A stretch of 64,000 nucleotides of DNA, taken from positions 1,726,501 to 1,790,500 of the forward strand of contig JAUDYN010000011.1 in the NCBI GenBank assembly GCA_030407005.1, written 5' to 3'. A model generated the notes under the pieces. It made no database searches, was not told the origin of the DNA, and was given only the letters and a program-made list of their open reading frames with translations. Source of the stretch: Desarmillaria ectypa. Lineage: Eukaryota; Basidiomycota; Agaricomycetes; Agaricales; Physalacriaceae. Both the position numbers and the translations under genes were made by a program. Shown piece after piece: positions 46,207 through 58,250 of this stretch (position 1 is the first letter of the stretch; the number at the start of each line of letters is the position of its first letter).

Positions 46207-47737
46207 TCATAAGTTGTGTACATAGAAACCGCTCAAAAGAACGAGAGATAGTGAAAAGATAAGTGGTGCCCACCCCTCATCGACCATCTTCCCATGAACT
46301 GCACTATTCGCTGTTGATGTTCCGCTGACGCCGACGCTTATGCCTGTGGAACTCGAGCGACCACCGGTCTCGAAGCTGCTACTAGTCTGAGTGATACTAG
46401 CAGAACTCGTTGACAAGGCGACGCCAATTGTGTTCACAGCAGTACACAATGAAGAAGATGGTGCTGCATGTGCCGCCGGAGTCACAGCCTGACCCTGGAA
46501 GAACGTGGAAGCTCCATATACACCCATTGGCTACAAAGCCAGTATTGATCAGCTTTCGTCTGCCACCCATTGAAGATACTTTTACCTGTCCACTATCTCC
46601 TTCACAGTCTTCGAAGGTACCTGCCGAATAATTTGCAGGCATATTCCATTGACAACCGAGAACATCGTAGATATGCTCGCCTATAGAGTAGTGTCAACGG
46701 GAAGTATATGTCGACGACGCTGGCGCGGGGCTGAATAGCTTACACCACGTAGGAGCCATGGTGCCTGGTGCACAAGCACGGATGCAGAACATCTCGGAGG
46801 ATATGAAGTTCTGAGTATTGGATTGAGAAGTAACGACACCGCAGTCGGTGTAGAACTCACCGTCCATTCATGCATCTGTTGAAGTTCACCAAACGCACTA
46901 GAAAACACAAGTCCGCCGATGGGGTTGCCTGGTCAATTAATTGATTAAGCTTACATTTCGGCCAAATCAAACCTTTAACGTACCCTTTCCGTCTGCACCA
47001 TGAGGATCTAACTCTCCGCCAGCATCGCCCTCTGGAATGTTCAATTTCGTAAGATCGCCGACACCTGGAGTTTTGGGTTTGATATGTTGAGCGCCTGATA
47101 TGTCTACAACTACTGTACCTGTTACTTGCACAAAGTCGGGCGTCTTTACGAAGTGTGCCCCTGTAATAGTACCTTCGGGTATCAGACGCGTGCCGTAACC
47201 ATCCTAGGCGGTGAATGAGCAATTGGAAACCGGATGCATTATATGAACGAACCTTGATGCACCATGCAATTGCGATTCGCTATATTGGTATAAGGCGACG
47301 GCACAGAACATTCAGCTTTGGATACATACCTCAATATTGCCGATCGTAGATGCCGGCCCCTCTTCTGGAGGTCCGAAGACACACCTTCGCGCTCGTTAGG
47401 GGAAGAACGAGCGTAAGAAAGAGAAGAGGGCACACCAGTCAGTTACAGAATTAACTGAGGCTATTTGAATGTACAATTCGTAGAAGACAAAAAATTTTAC
47501 GTACCATATGCATTTTGGCATAACGATGTTTGGTTTGAGGACGTTCCGCATCGATTAGTTCCTTTATCTGAGAGTTAAAAAATGGAGTATTAAAACAAGA
47601 GCTTACGCACCTTCCTGCCCTTCTTCAGTTATCGCCGGAACGTTCTCGGGAAGGTATGTCGCACTATACGTCTGTGCTCGAACTGCGACAGTACAGAGAG
47701 CCAAAATGACCACGGAGACCGTAGATCGGGACACCAT
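46207..47737 (-). CDS. MAG-like secreted GPI glycoprotein, 334 aa
   Basis: Eleven exons: 47737-47611, 47561-47505, 47454-47436, 47384-47330, 47279-47253, 47203-47119, 47064-46984, 46928-46861, 46810-46744, 46680-46586 and 46530-46207, total 1005 nt. The family is annotated in basidiomycetes as macrofage activating glycoprotein; the biochemical role is not known to me. Signal peptide VVILALCTVAVRAQ leads to the mature start TYSATYLPENVP. Conserved blocks are RCGTSSNQTSLCQNAY, DGYGTRLIPEGTITGAHFV, TPDFVQVTG, LDPHGADGKGNPIGG, FCIRACAPGTMAPTWC and EHIYDVLGCQWNMP, with even Cys pairs for disulfides. A Ser/Thr-rich stretch and a hydrophobic C-terminus (WAPLIFSLSLVLLSG) indicate a GPI anchor. A truncated copy lies 2 kb downstream. 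Confidence 0.88.
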
Positions 47738-48467
47738 CGATAGTGAACGTTGACCGACGTGCTTATAGACCCCGCCCTTATTAAGCAGTTCCTCGCATAT
47801 GCCAAGGTGGTTTTAGAGACATGCTAAGAACAGCGCCGACCAATCAGAACGTGTCCAGCCGAAGAAGTTTGACATTTGCCATTTGGAACGCCTACCAGGT
47901 ACTGAGTTGGCTTGGAATTCGGTGACAAGCACCTGAAGATATGGACGAGAGGGAACTGCGGTTAACTTGGACACGCCAAGACTAGCTCCGAGAGAAAGGT
48001 TGCTGTCATACAAGCCAAGCGTCGTACGACCTGTGTACTTGTTGATCATAGATACTATTAGAAGCGAAATCGCTGTCGGCTTCTAGACGCACCGTGATAA
48101 CTAAAGACACCGAACACAAAATGGGAAAGCTTGGAAGGGAAGTGTTTCTTGATTTGGTCTTGACTTGGTTTTGACTTATAAAGTTTGTCGAAGTTATCAA
48201 GGTCAATGAGTATTTTATAAGAGCCTAGACAATTCCTTGATGGGCGAGAGAAGTAAAGACCGGTTTCTTATTTTGGCGCAAGTATTCGGATCAGTATCGG
48301 CACAAAGTCCCAATCATGAGCGGGCCGGATTCGCTAGAAAGCCAGGAATCCTTCTTTGCTCCGATTTTGCTCGGTTTTGCTTGTACGTCGAAATAGGCCA
48401 AGAACTCCTGATAAAACATTTCAATTATATGTATCGTAGGACACCCGTTCAACAGGACAAGCATGTC
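47738..48467. other. upstream region of MAG-like gene, no gene seen
   Basis: Short frames on both strands; the 183-codon + frame at 48237-48788 overlaps the coiled-coil gene antisense and is judged a shadow. Confidence 0.4.
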
Positions 48468-49301
48468 TCAACGATGCAATTTCAACTGCTTTTTCCTCAC
48501 CGCCTTTTCAATCACACGATCGATTTCCTGTGCCACCAAAAGACACTTTTCTCTGACATCATCGTTTCTAGACTTTTGCATAAAGTCCTCGCGCGCCCAC
48601 ATATCCAAATCGAACGCTTGTTGAATCCTCGTCAGATATTCAAGCTCCGTGTCAACATCCTGAGGGCAAAGCGACTCGGAAAAACCCTCCAAAAACAACG
48701 GCAACTCTTTCTCCCATGTCGGAGGTTTTTTAGGCTTTATATCGCCATTCTGAAAGGAAAGCGACTCGGAGAAACGCTCCACAAATGACGCCTCCTTTTG
48801 CTCCTTTTGCTCCCATTCGAGTTTCATATTCTTCTCGACCACCCTGATGCCAGAGGAAATGGGCCAAGGGATACTCTCGAAATTCTTGATGTCCTCGAAT
48901 ATGTCCAAGCGAAGGTGCATGTCCAAGAACGCAATATCGCGTGATAGGTCCAGTTCTCCAATTGGGATTGATAGACGATCCGCCTTGTCTATCCTCTCCT
49001 TGATAAGGTCCATCACCTCAACCAGACGGTCATACCGTTCTTGATATACGTGGTCATCACCCAGGCGCGACTGTTTCTGAGGCTCCTGTTCGTGGAGATT
49101 CCTGCAATTCTCCAATGCCTTTTTCTCCCGTTCGAGGGAGAGAGCTAGCTCTTCCTTGACTCGGCTCAGATCTGCCTCTCGCGCTAATGCTACGGCTGTC
49201 ATTTGTGAGGGGTGGGCTGCGTCTGAGGGAGACTCCATAACCATGTCGGTCGAGAAGCGTAGGCTGTCTACTTCCGTGGCCAAGATCTGGTTACGTTCCA
49301 C
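48468..49301 (-). CDS. hypothetical coiled-coil protein, 277 aa or longer
   Basis: Single open frame rich in Glu, Lys, Leu and Arg. Heptad-like stretches include SRVKEELALSLEREKKALE, YDRLVEVMDLIKERIDKAD and REKCLLVAQEIDRVIEKAV. A motif is repeated: ERFSESLSFQNGDIK and EGFSESLCPQDVDTE, about 35 residues apart. No membrane segment or known domain. An acceptor-like TCTAG just upstream (near 49305) suggests earlier exons, so the start at 49301 may be internal. Length and composition make it a likely real gene. Confidence 0.5.
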   Translation of the reverse strand: MERNQILATEVDSLRFSTDMVMESPSDAAHPSQMTAVALAREADLSRVKEELALSLEREKKALENCRNLHEQEPQKQSRLGDDHVYQERYDRLVEVMDLIKERIDKADRLSIPIGELDLSRDIAFLDMHLRLDIFEDIKNFESIPWPISSGIRVVEKNMKLEWEQKEQKEASFVERFSESLSFQNGDIKPKKPPTWEKELPLFLEGFSESLCPQDVDTELEYLTRIQQAFDLDMWAREDFMQKSRNDDVREKCLLVAQEIDRVIEKAVRKKQLKLHR

Positions 49302-50073
49302 GAGCTAGATTTGAAGTGCCTTATTAGTTCCTTTTTGGGCTGCTTACAGATGTGGGTGTACGAGTGGGGTACGGGAGGAAAGATACCCGGGAAAGTTACG
49401 CCTTGGTGCGGAACACCGGACCGTAGAGCCGACTATCTTCCCTATCACATCAACGAAAACGAAATCGTATCGACGCTTTCGTTCCATTTGAGAGGGCTGG
49501 AATGTATCCTTGTTAAGCAGGGTACCCTGTATCTAGGGCCCATGACCTCCTTTGACAACTCAAAATACGGCCGTAACTGTACGGTAAAATTACGGTGCTT
49601 GAGAAAATGGTCGGGGACAAACTGATGCTAGCGAGGTTAGCACAGACAACCATTATGAAGCTAACGACACTCACATCTTGGCATAAGATACTTGCCATCG
49701 ATAACGATACGGATACACATGGATGTGACTTCAACCGTATCGTAATAGCACAGTGCATATCACCACACTCTCCGTCAGCACTTCGACGAACATCTTGCAC
49801 CATCTACTTCCGCCCTAATTGCGAAAATATTCTGCTATCCTACGAGATTTTACGCCGGTTTGAGGGCAGGTCCACTAAAGACGGAACTCACGTAAGGCGA
49901 TTGCAGGGTGCCGAGGCTCGTCATCCTAGCATCCTTATGCATCACATCTTCGTGACCTATACGGCCTTCTTCACATCCCTTTTCCGTCTGCATTTTCACT
50001 TCTTGATGAAGCAAAGGAATATGTTTGACGCCTATAAGAAGACTAAGACGACGTACATTCAAACACGTTATCT
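49302..50073. other. no recognised gene
   Basis: Two overlapping + frames (49311-49625, 49595-50092) lack motifs. Contains the presumed promoter of the SDR gene. Confidence 0.35.
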
Positions 50074-51288
50074 ATGTCTTCCCAACAACTAGTCTGGCTC
50101 ATAACGGGCACTTCGTGCGTCATTTCGTCTAATCCCGGTACTCGCACCAACGTATATCTATAGGTCTGGCCTCGGGCGTGAACTCGTCATCGCTGCTCTG
50201 GAGCGCGGTGAGAAAGTCATCGCCCCTGCACGTGGACGTTCGTTATCGCAGATCGATGACCTCAAGGCCCTCGGTGCAGATGTATTGGAGTTAGATGTAA
50301 CTGCACCCTTGGAAGAACTACATGCTATCGCGAAAAAGGCCACTGGTATCTATGGTAGAATCGATGTGCTCGTCAATAACGCTGGTTAGTTGCCCTCAGC
50401 CTGCCTGGTAGTGAAACGCGGCTTAGTGTACATTAGGGTATGCTTTATTGCAGTCCGTTGAAGAGGCAACGTCAGTCTTTCTCTGTATTGGACATCACAT
50501 ATTTTCATTCGTACTAGGCCCCAAGAGACCTTGGATCAGTTCAAGCAAGTTCCCCCTCCTATTCATCTCTTCTGTTCCTTCATGCATACTATTGCAGCAC
50601 CAATGTCTTCGGGCCCCTCAATGTAGCAAGAGCTTTCCTTCCTTATATGCGTGAACGACATGCAGGAACCTTCGTATTTCTAGGTTCTATAGGTTCTTGG
50701 ACGTAAGTACCCGCTTCTCGACAAGGCAGTGCGCAGATTCACGTTTTACTCTCTAGCCCGCAGGCTTTCTCCGGCCTGTACAATGGGTCAAAGTTCGCAA
50801 TCAGAGGTGCGATTCGCTTCGCATGTTCTGTCGGACATCAGCTAATCAATTTCTCCAAGGCATATCCGAGTCCTTTCACCAGGAGATCGCACCATTGGGT
50901 CTTCGCAGTATATGTTTTGATTTTGGGTTTTTCCGCACCAACTTTCTCTCTCCGGGACATCGCACACTGGGAAAGGCCGGCATAGCAGGGTACCAGGAGA
51001 TCGCGCACGGGGCAGAGGCGTTTTGTCAAGGTAGATATAGCCTTCTCCCCTATGCTCGATGACTGAACGACCTCAATAGCCTATGACAGACAACAACCGG
51101 GAGACCCGAAAAAGGGTGTGCGGGTTGTGCTTGATGTCGTGAGAGGTGAAGGTGTTGCAGAAGGCAAGGCGTTCCCAACGGATTTACTCTTGGGGAGCGA
51201 TTGTCGGCGTGCCATTCAGGACGTCATTCAGAAAGCGGTGGCTTCACAGGAAGAGTGGAATAACGTTACTACCAGCACTGATATTTGA
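50074..51288 (+). CDS. short-chain dehydrogenase/reductase, 285 aa
   Basis: Eight exons: 50074-50114, 50164-50384, 50437-50470, 50518-50544, 50598-50702, 50757-50806, 50860-51030 and 51080-51288, total 858 nt. Classical SDRs oxidise or reduce alcohols and ketones with NAD(P)H. The Rossmann motif LITGTSSGLGREL spans exons 1-2. RIDVLVNNAG gives the NNAG strand, and NTNVFGPLNVARAFLPYMR is helix 4 with its conserved Asn. VFLGSIGSW contributes Ser, and GLYNGSKFAIRG has the catalytic Tyr-x-x-x-Lys. GLRSICFDFGFFRT follows strand 6. Length is usual for the fungal group. Arg in PARGR after strand 2 hints at NADP. The intron after 50544 begins GC. Substrate cannot be told. Confidence 0.92.
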
Positions 51289-52921
51289 ATCACAGCATTT
51301 TTACAATTCACATGTTGCCGAATTTTTCAGTTCCATTCACCTTTGCTGCAGTCTCGTGAGTATTATTTTCGACTGAGTTGCTCTGTGCGCGTGGACTCGC
51401 TGTCTTTTGGTGTGTTCTCCATTTACCCTAGTCTTCTATGTTCTCTGATGCAATTAAATCTGGAGAATAGAAAGCAAAGTACGTGGATAGCGCGTTGCCC
51501 ATGAGAGTGTTCGCCTGAACAAGAGAGGCCTAGGGTTTCTGCGAGTTTGCAACGGCTTGAGAGCTTTCGACTCATCAAGTCTTGTTACTAACGGATGTTC
51601 ATCAGTGCAGCAGAGCAAGAACGTAGCAGAAGGTCCGTGTTGATGCTGCAAACCAAGCCGAAGTCTTTAAACCAGGTTCTGGGAATGGCAGTGAGCCTTC
51701 CTTGGCACTCTCAAGTGTCTGTCCGAATATAGCCTGCTTGCGATATTGTGAAAAGTGGTCTCGGACTGCTTTAGGTGCTACGATTTGGGCGTTAACGTTC
51801 AGGCCTCGGGCCTCAAGATGGAACGGGGCATTATACCGCGTTCACGGAGACGCAGGGATACAGCTTTGGTATCTTCCAATTTGGCAGTCCAGAGTCTGTG
51901 GACTTTGATGTCGGAATCGACGGGGCGTCATTTTACCGCAAGTCAGTATTGAAGCTAAGCTTTAAACAGAGCTGCGCCATCGATTCTGTCGATCACGGGC
52001 TCGTACTATCCACCGATTCGATTTCCTGCCAATCTAGCAACTTCTGAGAAGGGGAAATGGAGGAGGGAGCAGACACTAAGGCCAATGTCAGATTACACGG
52101 AGAAGTACAGGACACCTTTTCACTTCAATAAATATGTCGAAGAAATGTCCGAGGACTATCGACAAGCAACTTTCAAGAGCATTCCTGATACTGATGAAAG
52201 TGAGGCACGGGAGAAGGGCTTTCAGTGGAGAATGTGATCTGGCGTTCGTTGTAGGGAATAATAAACCATCCAAGCATGCTTCCAGGGGTACAAGGTCCGT
52301 GTTATATTCTCTCTCTTCTTTGTAGTAGATGGCAATTGACTAGGACACCACTACAGAGGATAGGCGTTTGTGCACGGTTCCTGACCAGTGTGAGACTTAG
52401 TCCAGTTCGCCGTCGCCACGCACACTCAATACTCTGGTGTTACCAATCCAACCATTCAGCAACATTTCGTGCTTGAGGAGCACGCCGCTCTACCTTCTCA
52501 ATACCAGGCCCTTTCGTGGCGCTTTCTTTTCGTATCTAACTGCATTCATTGCCATACAGTCTGGCGCAAGCCTTCAGCTCAGCGCTCAGACCCATCTGCA
52601 ATGGATTTCTGTAGGGGCATGCCATTTCTCCAATACGCCATCCTCTCATTGGATCTTCGCTTGCATCTGATTTTTCATACCACTCTTTTTCTGTCAGATC
52701 CACAGAAATCCGGTGACTGACATAAGTAACCTCAGCTTCCTTCCATCCGACGGCTGTGCTCTAGTCTGGTCTCGCCGACAGGTCTGTAGGATCGGACCGC
52801 TTGATTGAGAGCGAGAACTGACAGTCGAGTATAGCAGAGACCCAAAATGAGAAAGCCTGAGCAGCTGGCAGAAACAGTCAGACAAATATCAGTTAAATTT
52901 GGTTACCTCCTTCTCACCTAA
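51289..52921. other. 1.6 kb without a recognised gene
   Basis: A stretch around 51830-52040 reads well in one frame (FGIFQFGSPESVDFDVGID) but has no start, splice pattern or family I recognise. Possibly a decayed gene. Confidence 0.35.
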
Positions 52922-54301
52922 TCATGTCGTGTCTTCAACAATGTCCCATCCATCTTCATCCACCTCCGGCAACTTCTCGACTCTCTTTCTCGCTTTGTGT
53001 GCGCGCACTCTCGATGCGGGATTTGCAGTGGTTGCCTGGAGGAGTTGCATGAAATCTAACCCAAACCCAGCTGGTGTGGGCGGCGGGAGGAACGGGTTCG
53101 TCTCGTGAGATCTCTTTCCAAGCTCGCTGCTGCAACAGACACCCCACAGATTACTCAGAATATCGCCTGCTTGGTTGAGCGGGACATCGACGTTTTGGGT
53201 GTAGGCGAGGTAGGAGACGTTGTAAAGGAGCATGGCTAAGGCCGTCGTGAACGATGCTTGGGGTTCGGGATCTGGCTCGAGGTAGGATTCCGATGTTATG
53301 GGTATGTTCTTGGTACTAGTAGGGGTAGTTGTCGATAGTGTAGCCGATGAGAGGTGTAGAGGATGTTTGGTGTGCCATCTGGTTATGCGTCAGTATAACA
53401 TTTGAATCGAGGTGAATACACGTACTTTGCCCAGCCACCATGTTCGCTCCCTCTCCCTGCGCCAATCCACGGCTGTCCCACTCCAAGCTTTCTCCCTGTC
53501 CAATGGATCTCAAAAGGAAGCTTGACTCCAAGGTAGAGAGTGAGAAGCGAGATAAAATGTATCGTGTGGGTGACTACGGCATTTATATGGTCGGGTGGAT
53601 AACCTAGTAAACATTAGATGGCAGATACTAACAATCGATATCTATGCTCACGCCGTATATCGCCTGGAACTGGTAAAATCAGGTCGCCGATGGTCCATTC
53701 ACCCTTTGTCCCGGCCTTTCCCCCAATGGGCGGCCGGCCGCCCACTTCTACAACGTTGAAGACTTCAACCAGCTCTTGAACGAGACCCGAACGGGCACGG
53801 GCAATGGTAATCGATAGTGCTTTGAGCTCCTGGGCTTCACGGGTGGCCTGATGTGCAATGCTGGGCTGTGGCTGGAGTTTCACAGCAGATAATGTCTGTC
53901 GACGCGTAGCTAGTGTTTCGCGCAGCGCTCGGAGACGATCCCGTTCTGCTGAAGGTCAAGCCAGCGATCAACTCTTCAGAGGAAATTTGACGTACTCTTC
54001 TCGTTGTCCTTTCGCAGCCTAGCAAGCCCATTCATCAGCTCGTCTACACGGCTCTGGATATCGGAGATATTGGCGCGGCGGATCCGAGAAGCATTGAAGC
54101 CATCCAGGTCCCTAGATGATTTTGCTACCTGTTCATCGCGGTCGGCAGCAAAATGTTGTGTTTGAATGCGAAAGTCACGAATGCTAGAAATTTGAAGTAA
54201 GCCATGACTCAGGACCATGGATTCAAAGAATCGCACTGTGTCTTGAGGCAATTCTCACAGTAGAATTGTCGTTGCTTCAGCTCGCATATCTTGCAGTCCA
54301 T
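52922..54301 (-). CDS. Atg14/UVRAG-family autophagy protein, 394 aa
   Basis: Exons 54301-54237, 54183-53996, 53948-53652, 53603-53426 and 53378-52922 total 1185 nt. The family targets or regulates PI3-kinase complex I (Vps34-Vps15-Vps30) at the autophagosome formation site. The N-terminal MDCKICELKQRQFYCENCL carries the paired CxxC motif of Atg14. A long coiled coil follows (SDIQSRVDELMNGLARLRK, RDRLRALRETLATRRQTL). The conserved C-terminal core has ELVEVFNVVEVGG, YPPDHINAVVTHTIHFISLL and LPFEIHWTG. The tail has VSYLAYTQNVDVPL and ends DEDGWDIVEDTT. I favour Atg14 over Vps38 because of the Cys motif. The acceptor of exon 3 could be three bases further. Confidence 0.85.
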
Positions 54302-54724
54302 AGAAAAAATCCTTGCTATTGAAGCAGCATGTAAAATGGGTAGATGGTAGATAGTAGTGGTACAATGGGAAGCGCAGCACGTGGTCTGTTTTGATCGACG
54401 TGCGTACCAGCTCAAGAATCCCAAGTTGAGTTACTCCCGAAACAGCGCGGCAACTTCTGGTTTACAGTAACCCTTGGTTGCTTGCCCTCACAGATGCTGA
54501 GGAAAGTACTGCAAAGTACGACAGCCTTTTTTTTCAAATGTTCATTTCAAGTTTAATAGACCAGTTACAATTTTTTGCTCATTCCGATTTAGTTATCTTT
54601 GCCGCGCGATAGTAAGAGCGTTGTTGAAGCCGTTATAAGACAGAAAAGTAGAAGTATCTGTTCAGGTAGGAATGGATAACAGGATGAAGGCAATTTATAT
54701 GGTCACAATTCGAGACCGCCGTTT
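54302..54724. other. intergenic
   Basis: Upstream region of the atg14-like gene and downstream of the dioxygenase-like gene. AT-rich around 54520-54600; no element identified. Confidence 0.4.
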
Positions 54725-56440
54725 CTACGCTGACAACGATGCTTCAGGGAGCAAGCCCTCAGCTGCATATTCCTCAACGTCGAAAGCAGCATACTGGGTG
54801 CTGACTTCGGGGCTTTCATAAGTCCTAGAAGCTAGTTAGTATGGTTTCGAGTGCGTTGATATGACATACATGCTGAGAGGAACTGTAATAGAGCCAATGA
54901 GACCATCAGTGATCTCGTCGCCGACCCATGTAGTTCCATCTGTCGTAGAAAGTTAGGTAGCAAGCGTGATGATCGAAGCAGGATACATACAGTAACATCA
55001 TAGTCAGTGGTAGACTCTAGAAACACGTAAGTGGACCGGCCAGACAGGAGAGGAGGAAACTCACAATAAGGATACCACATGTCGTCTGAGAAGTCTGAGC
55101 TTCGAGACTAAGCATTGATGTAACTTACCTTCGACGCTAACAGAGTCGGCCCACGAGATAGTATTAGCGGCATAGATAGAATTGGTAGCAACAGCATCAA
55201 GGGTGTCTTGGTCGAAGAAGAATTGTCCAGTGCTAAATATTTCAAGAATCAGCAGAGATTATGAGCAGCTTGACGTGAAGGAAACTTACTATACTGCGCT
55301 TCCTCCAGCCATGAAAGTACCGTTAGCAGCGATATAGCCTTCAGGATACGTCTTGATGTGGAAATGCTGGGCTCGGCCAGAATCTATATCGCTGATAAAA
55401 TTTCCTGGGTTAAAGAAAACGCAGTGAAAGGCGTACACCATCTAGAGAAGATGAAGTACATCGTCAAGTACCCATCCTCACTGCGTAAATAAACCGTGAG
55501 CGATCGTCAGCTAAACAGTGATAGGAATGACAACTTACTCTGACTGCCAAACATCACGAAGGAAAGTGCTGTTGTCGTCCACGGCCTGATTGAGAGCCTG
55601 AGTAGCAGATGGTGACTCTGCTCTATCGTAAGCACTCAAGCTAGTTGATGTCGTAGCGACAGTCTGAGTGGATGCATCTGAACGACTGGCACTAGCGTCA
55701 CCGCCGAGACTTCCCGCTCCAGTTTCACCTCCGGGACCCCCTGCTCCACTGCTTGAGCCGCCTTCTCCGCCCTGGCCACCGTCGCCGCTGCCTCCCGAAA
55801 GGGCAGAATGAAATATCCGTTAGTATACACCGTTTTATTCAAAAGAAGACTTACGCCAGTCTCAGCGATGTACCCAGCGTAGTAATCAGTAGCATTTGCG
55901 TGCCAGGCATCGACCCCGACTTGAACATTGATGTCAATGAAGTCGACCTACAAGAAGTCAGCGTCGAATAGGTAGATCGATTAATCTCACGCACAGAACT
56001 TCAAGAGGGATTCTGGCTTGCCCTTCGGTAATATTTTGGCTCACGATTTCACCCCTGATGGGATGGTGAGAAAACTGCTGACGAAGACGAGTGTATATGC
56101 CGCATACAAAATATGGTAAGGTCCCTGGGTGATCTTGGGAGTCACAAGGCAGGTGTTGTCGTTGCTAGACGATGTCCTAGAGGAGAAAGCGTAAGCATAG
56201 AAGGAAGGCCAAACGTGAGGAGGTGGATTACCTGGGGAGATCCTCCGAACTCCTACGAGCCAAAGCGCTTTCCGACCATTTACGCGGACGAGCAGCTAAG
56301 ACGTCTCTGCATCGTTTGTCGAGAGCACGACGCGCCTCGATATTATCGCGCTTCCAGTTGGCGGGGTCGGGAGATGCGTGTGCAATGACAGAGCTCACGG
56401 CCGAGGCAGCAAGGAGGAGTTTGGCGAGAGCAGAAACCAT
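54725..56440 (-). CDS. secreted intradiol ring-cleavage dioxygenase-like protein
   Basis: Multi-exon minus gene from ATG 56440 to TAG 54727-54725. Intradiol enzymes open catechol rings between the hydroxyls using Fe(III) held by two Tyr and two His. The signal peptide is LLLAASAVSSVIAHA. Exons then give TCLVTPKITQGPYHILGEIV, ITEGQARIPLEVLVDFID, DAWHANATDYYAGY, a Gly/Ser-rich insert (about 55640-55800), STFLRDVWQSD, the His ligands in GRAQHFHIKTYPEGY, and TGQFFFDQDTLDAV. The tail (TYESPEVSTQYAAFDVEEY) is acidic. The block expected as FPGxY just before the His pair reads NPGNF in my joining, so one Tyr ligand may be lost. Internal exon edges were only partly resolved. Confidence 0.75.
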
Positions 56441-57699
56441 GGCAAATGCTGGTGATTAACCAGTGATTTCGATAGGTTTTTATACGTTTGCCCACTAGTT
56501 GCAGGTACTCATGGGGTGACTTGTTGTAGCGAAAATCACAATTTCACATAGCCGCTACATCGCGTAGGGTCAGACTGAGCTGGCAACCATTGAACATTTG
56601 CTGATGAGAACATGTCCGATTTGTTAAGGGTTGACCTGGGAGAAATCAAGTCATGGCGTTTTCTAGGTGTCGTGATCCTGTTTCTGGGAGGATCATTCAT
56701 ATGCTCGTCCATCAGCGCCATTGAGGGTGTGTGCAATATTTTCTTTTGCCAACGCTACAACAAGTAATCTAGAAATCGCACACTGAGGATTAGCATTGGC
56801 CCACTCCAGCATTTTTTTGACAAATACGCACTCGACGATTGACTGTAACGCTTCACGAATACGTACAAAATCGTACACGCGGTAGACAATGTGAATCCGA
56901 GAAAATTGCGACAGCATCCGCATCAAATCGGTGAGCAGTTGAGCAGTTGGGGCGGGTCAAGGATCGGTGATTTAGAGAATAGCGAATCATAAAGAACCGC
57001 AGCGGTCATTGCGCAATTTGGGGCATATGGAAGAAAGTCGGAAATATCGAGTCGGATACGAGATGGAAGTTTGCTGCGGTATTGATCAATCACGGAGCCG
57101 GCGGGAATATACCTTACCAACATAATTGTTCCTACCATCCTCTGACTGAGGAAATTTGTATGGTGGAATCACTATCGGTAAATCACTGCTGATTGACGTG
57201 ATGCATACATTGTTATTAACGGAGATAATTGACATTGTATACTCATAAGAGTCTCGTTGGTTCGGTGGATCATGGCCTAGAAATGACACATCCTTTACTA
57301 TTGCTGCCGTTCCAAGGCGGAAAGACGCCATCAGGGCCTCTGAGAAATGTCTTGCACGATATTGGCCGCTGTGAGCATTCACCTGCGCAGTCAAGCCTGC
57401 GCGGTTAAGAATCAGAAATGAAACAGGTGGATAGCGATGGCTATACACACGTACCATAAGCAGAACACAGAAAAGCCCTGTCTCGCCACCTATCAAGAAA
57501 TAGACCGGTTTGTACAACCAGAACGTCATGAGTCCGTGCTATCGAAATCAGAAACGAGTCCACCTACAAAGTCAAAGGCTCGTACTGCGCTACATGCAAA
57601 CTCAAAGACGACACCGTTCCTTGCATTCAAGGATTTGATCCTATCTCCAACCAGAAAATCGAAGGCATAGTTATCAGAGGTGTATATGCCGACAACAAC
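56441..57699. other. no clear gene
   Basis: Minus frames at 56693-56926, 56923-57138 and 57086-57529 could be pieces of one decayed or spliced gene. A segment MTFWLYKPVYFLIGGE is apolar. I recognise no family. Confidence 0.35.
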
Positions 57700-58250
57700 A
57701 CATCGCAGTGCACCACACTCCCAACGAGTTGACGAGTGAGACGACGACCTACGATGACCTATTTCGTACACTTGCTGGGGCAACGGGTGATACACAGATT
57801 CTCTGTATGTTGCAGGGCCTTAATGATAGAGGGCGACGGAGCTAGGTTATTGATTTTGTGAAGGTAGATTGCACAGGTAGTCCTGCTGGGCCGGAGTAAC
57901 GGGCCGGGTGTTCGAGATGTGAAGATGAATCCATGATATTGAATCCGGCAGAATAATCGAGCACCAGGAGCTGCATACATGACCCAAGGGCCAAAACCCA
58001 TGAATGGCGCCTAGAGATTGGTCGGTTGATAGCAGTTAGTGAGAAGATATCGCGATTTCTCTGGCGGACGCGAGCCATTGCGGTCGGAGAGTCCATTCTG
58101 GTTCTGTCGTTTGTTGACATTCAAGGAAGATAAGCATGCAGCAGAGGTCTAGATCTGAAGACGACAATAGGCCAATAAGTGAAGAAGTGAAATGAAGAAG
58201 TAATAAACAAGGAACAAAAGAGTGTCGCAGCTGAATCGCTCTATTTGTTT
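57700..58250 (-). pseudogene. F-box-type relic, paralog of the 15.5-kb relic
   Basis: Readable pieces are TEPEWTLRPQWLASAREIAI and, after a stop, HSWVLALGHVCSSWCS, close to the usual HPWVLGxVCxxWR of Agaricomycete F-box receptors. The same order and much identical DNA occur on + at 15546-15780. Only the F-box end and part of the leucine-rich region survive. Confidence 0.55.

Noticed and set aside
48237..48788. 183-codon + frame
   Set aside because: Antisense to the Glu/Lys-rich coiled-coil frame, which has the more protein-like composition.
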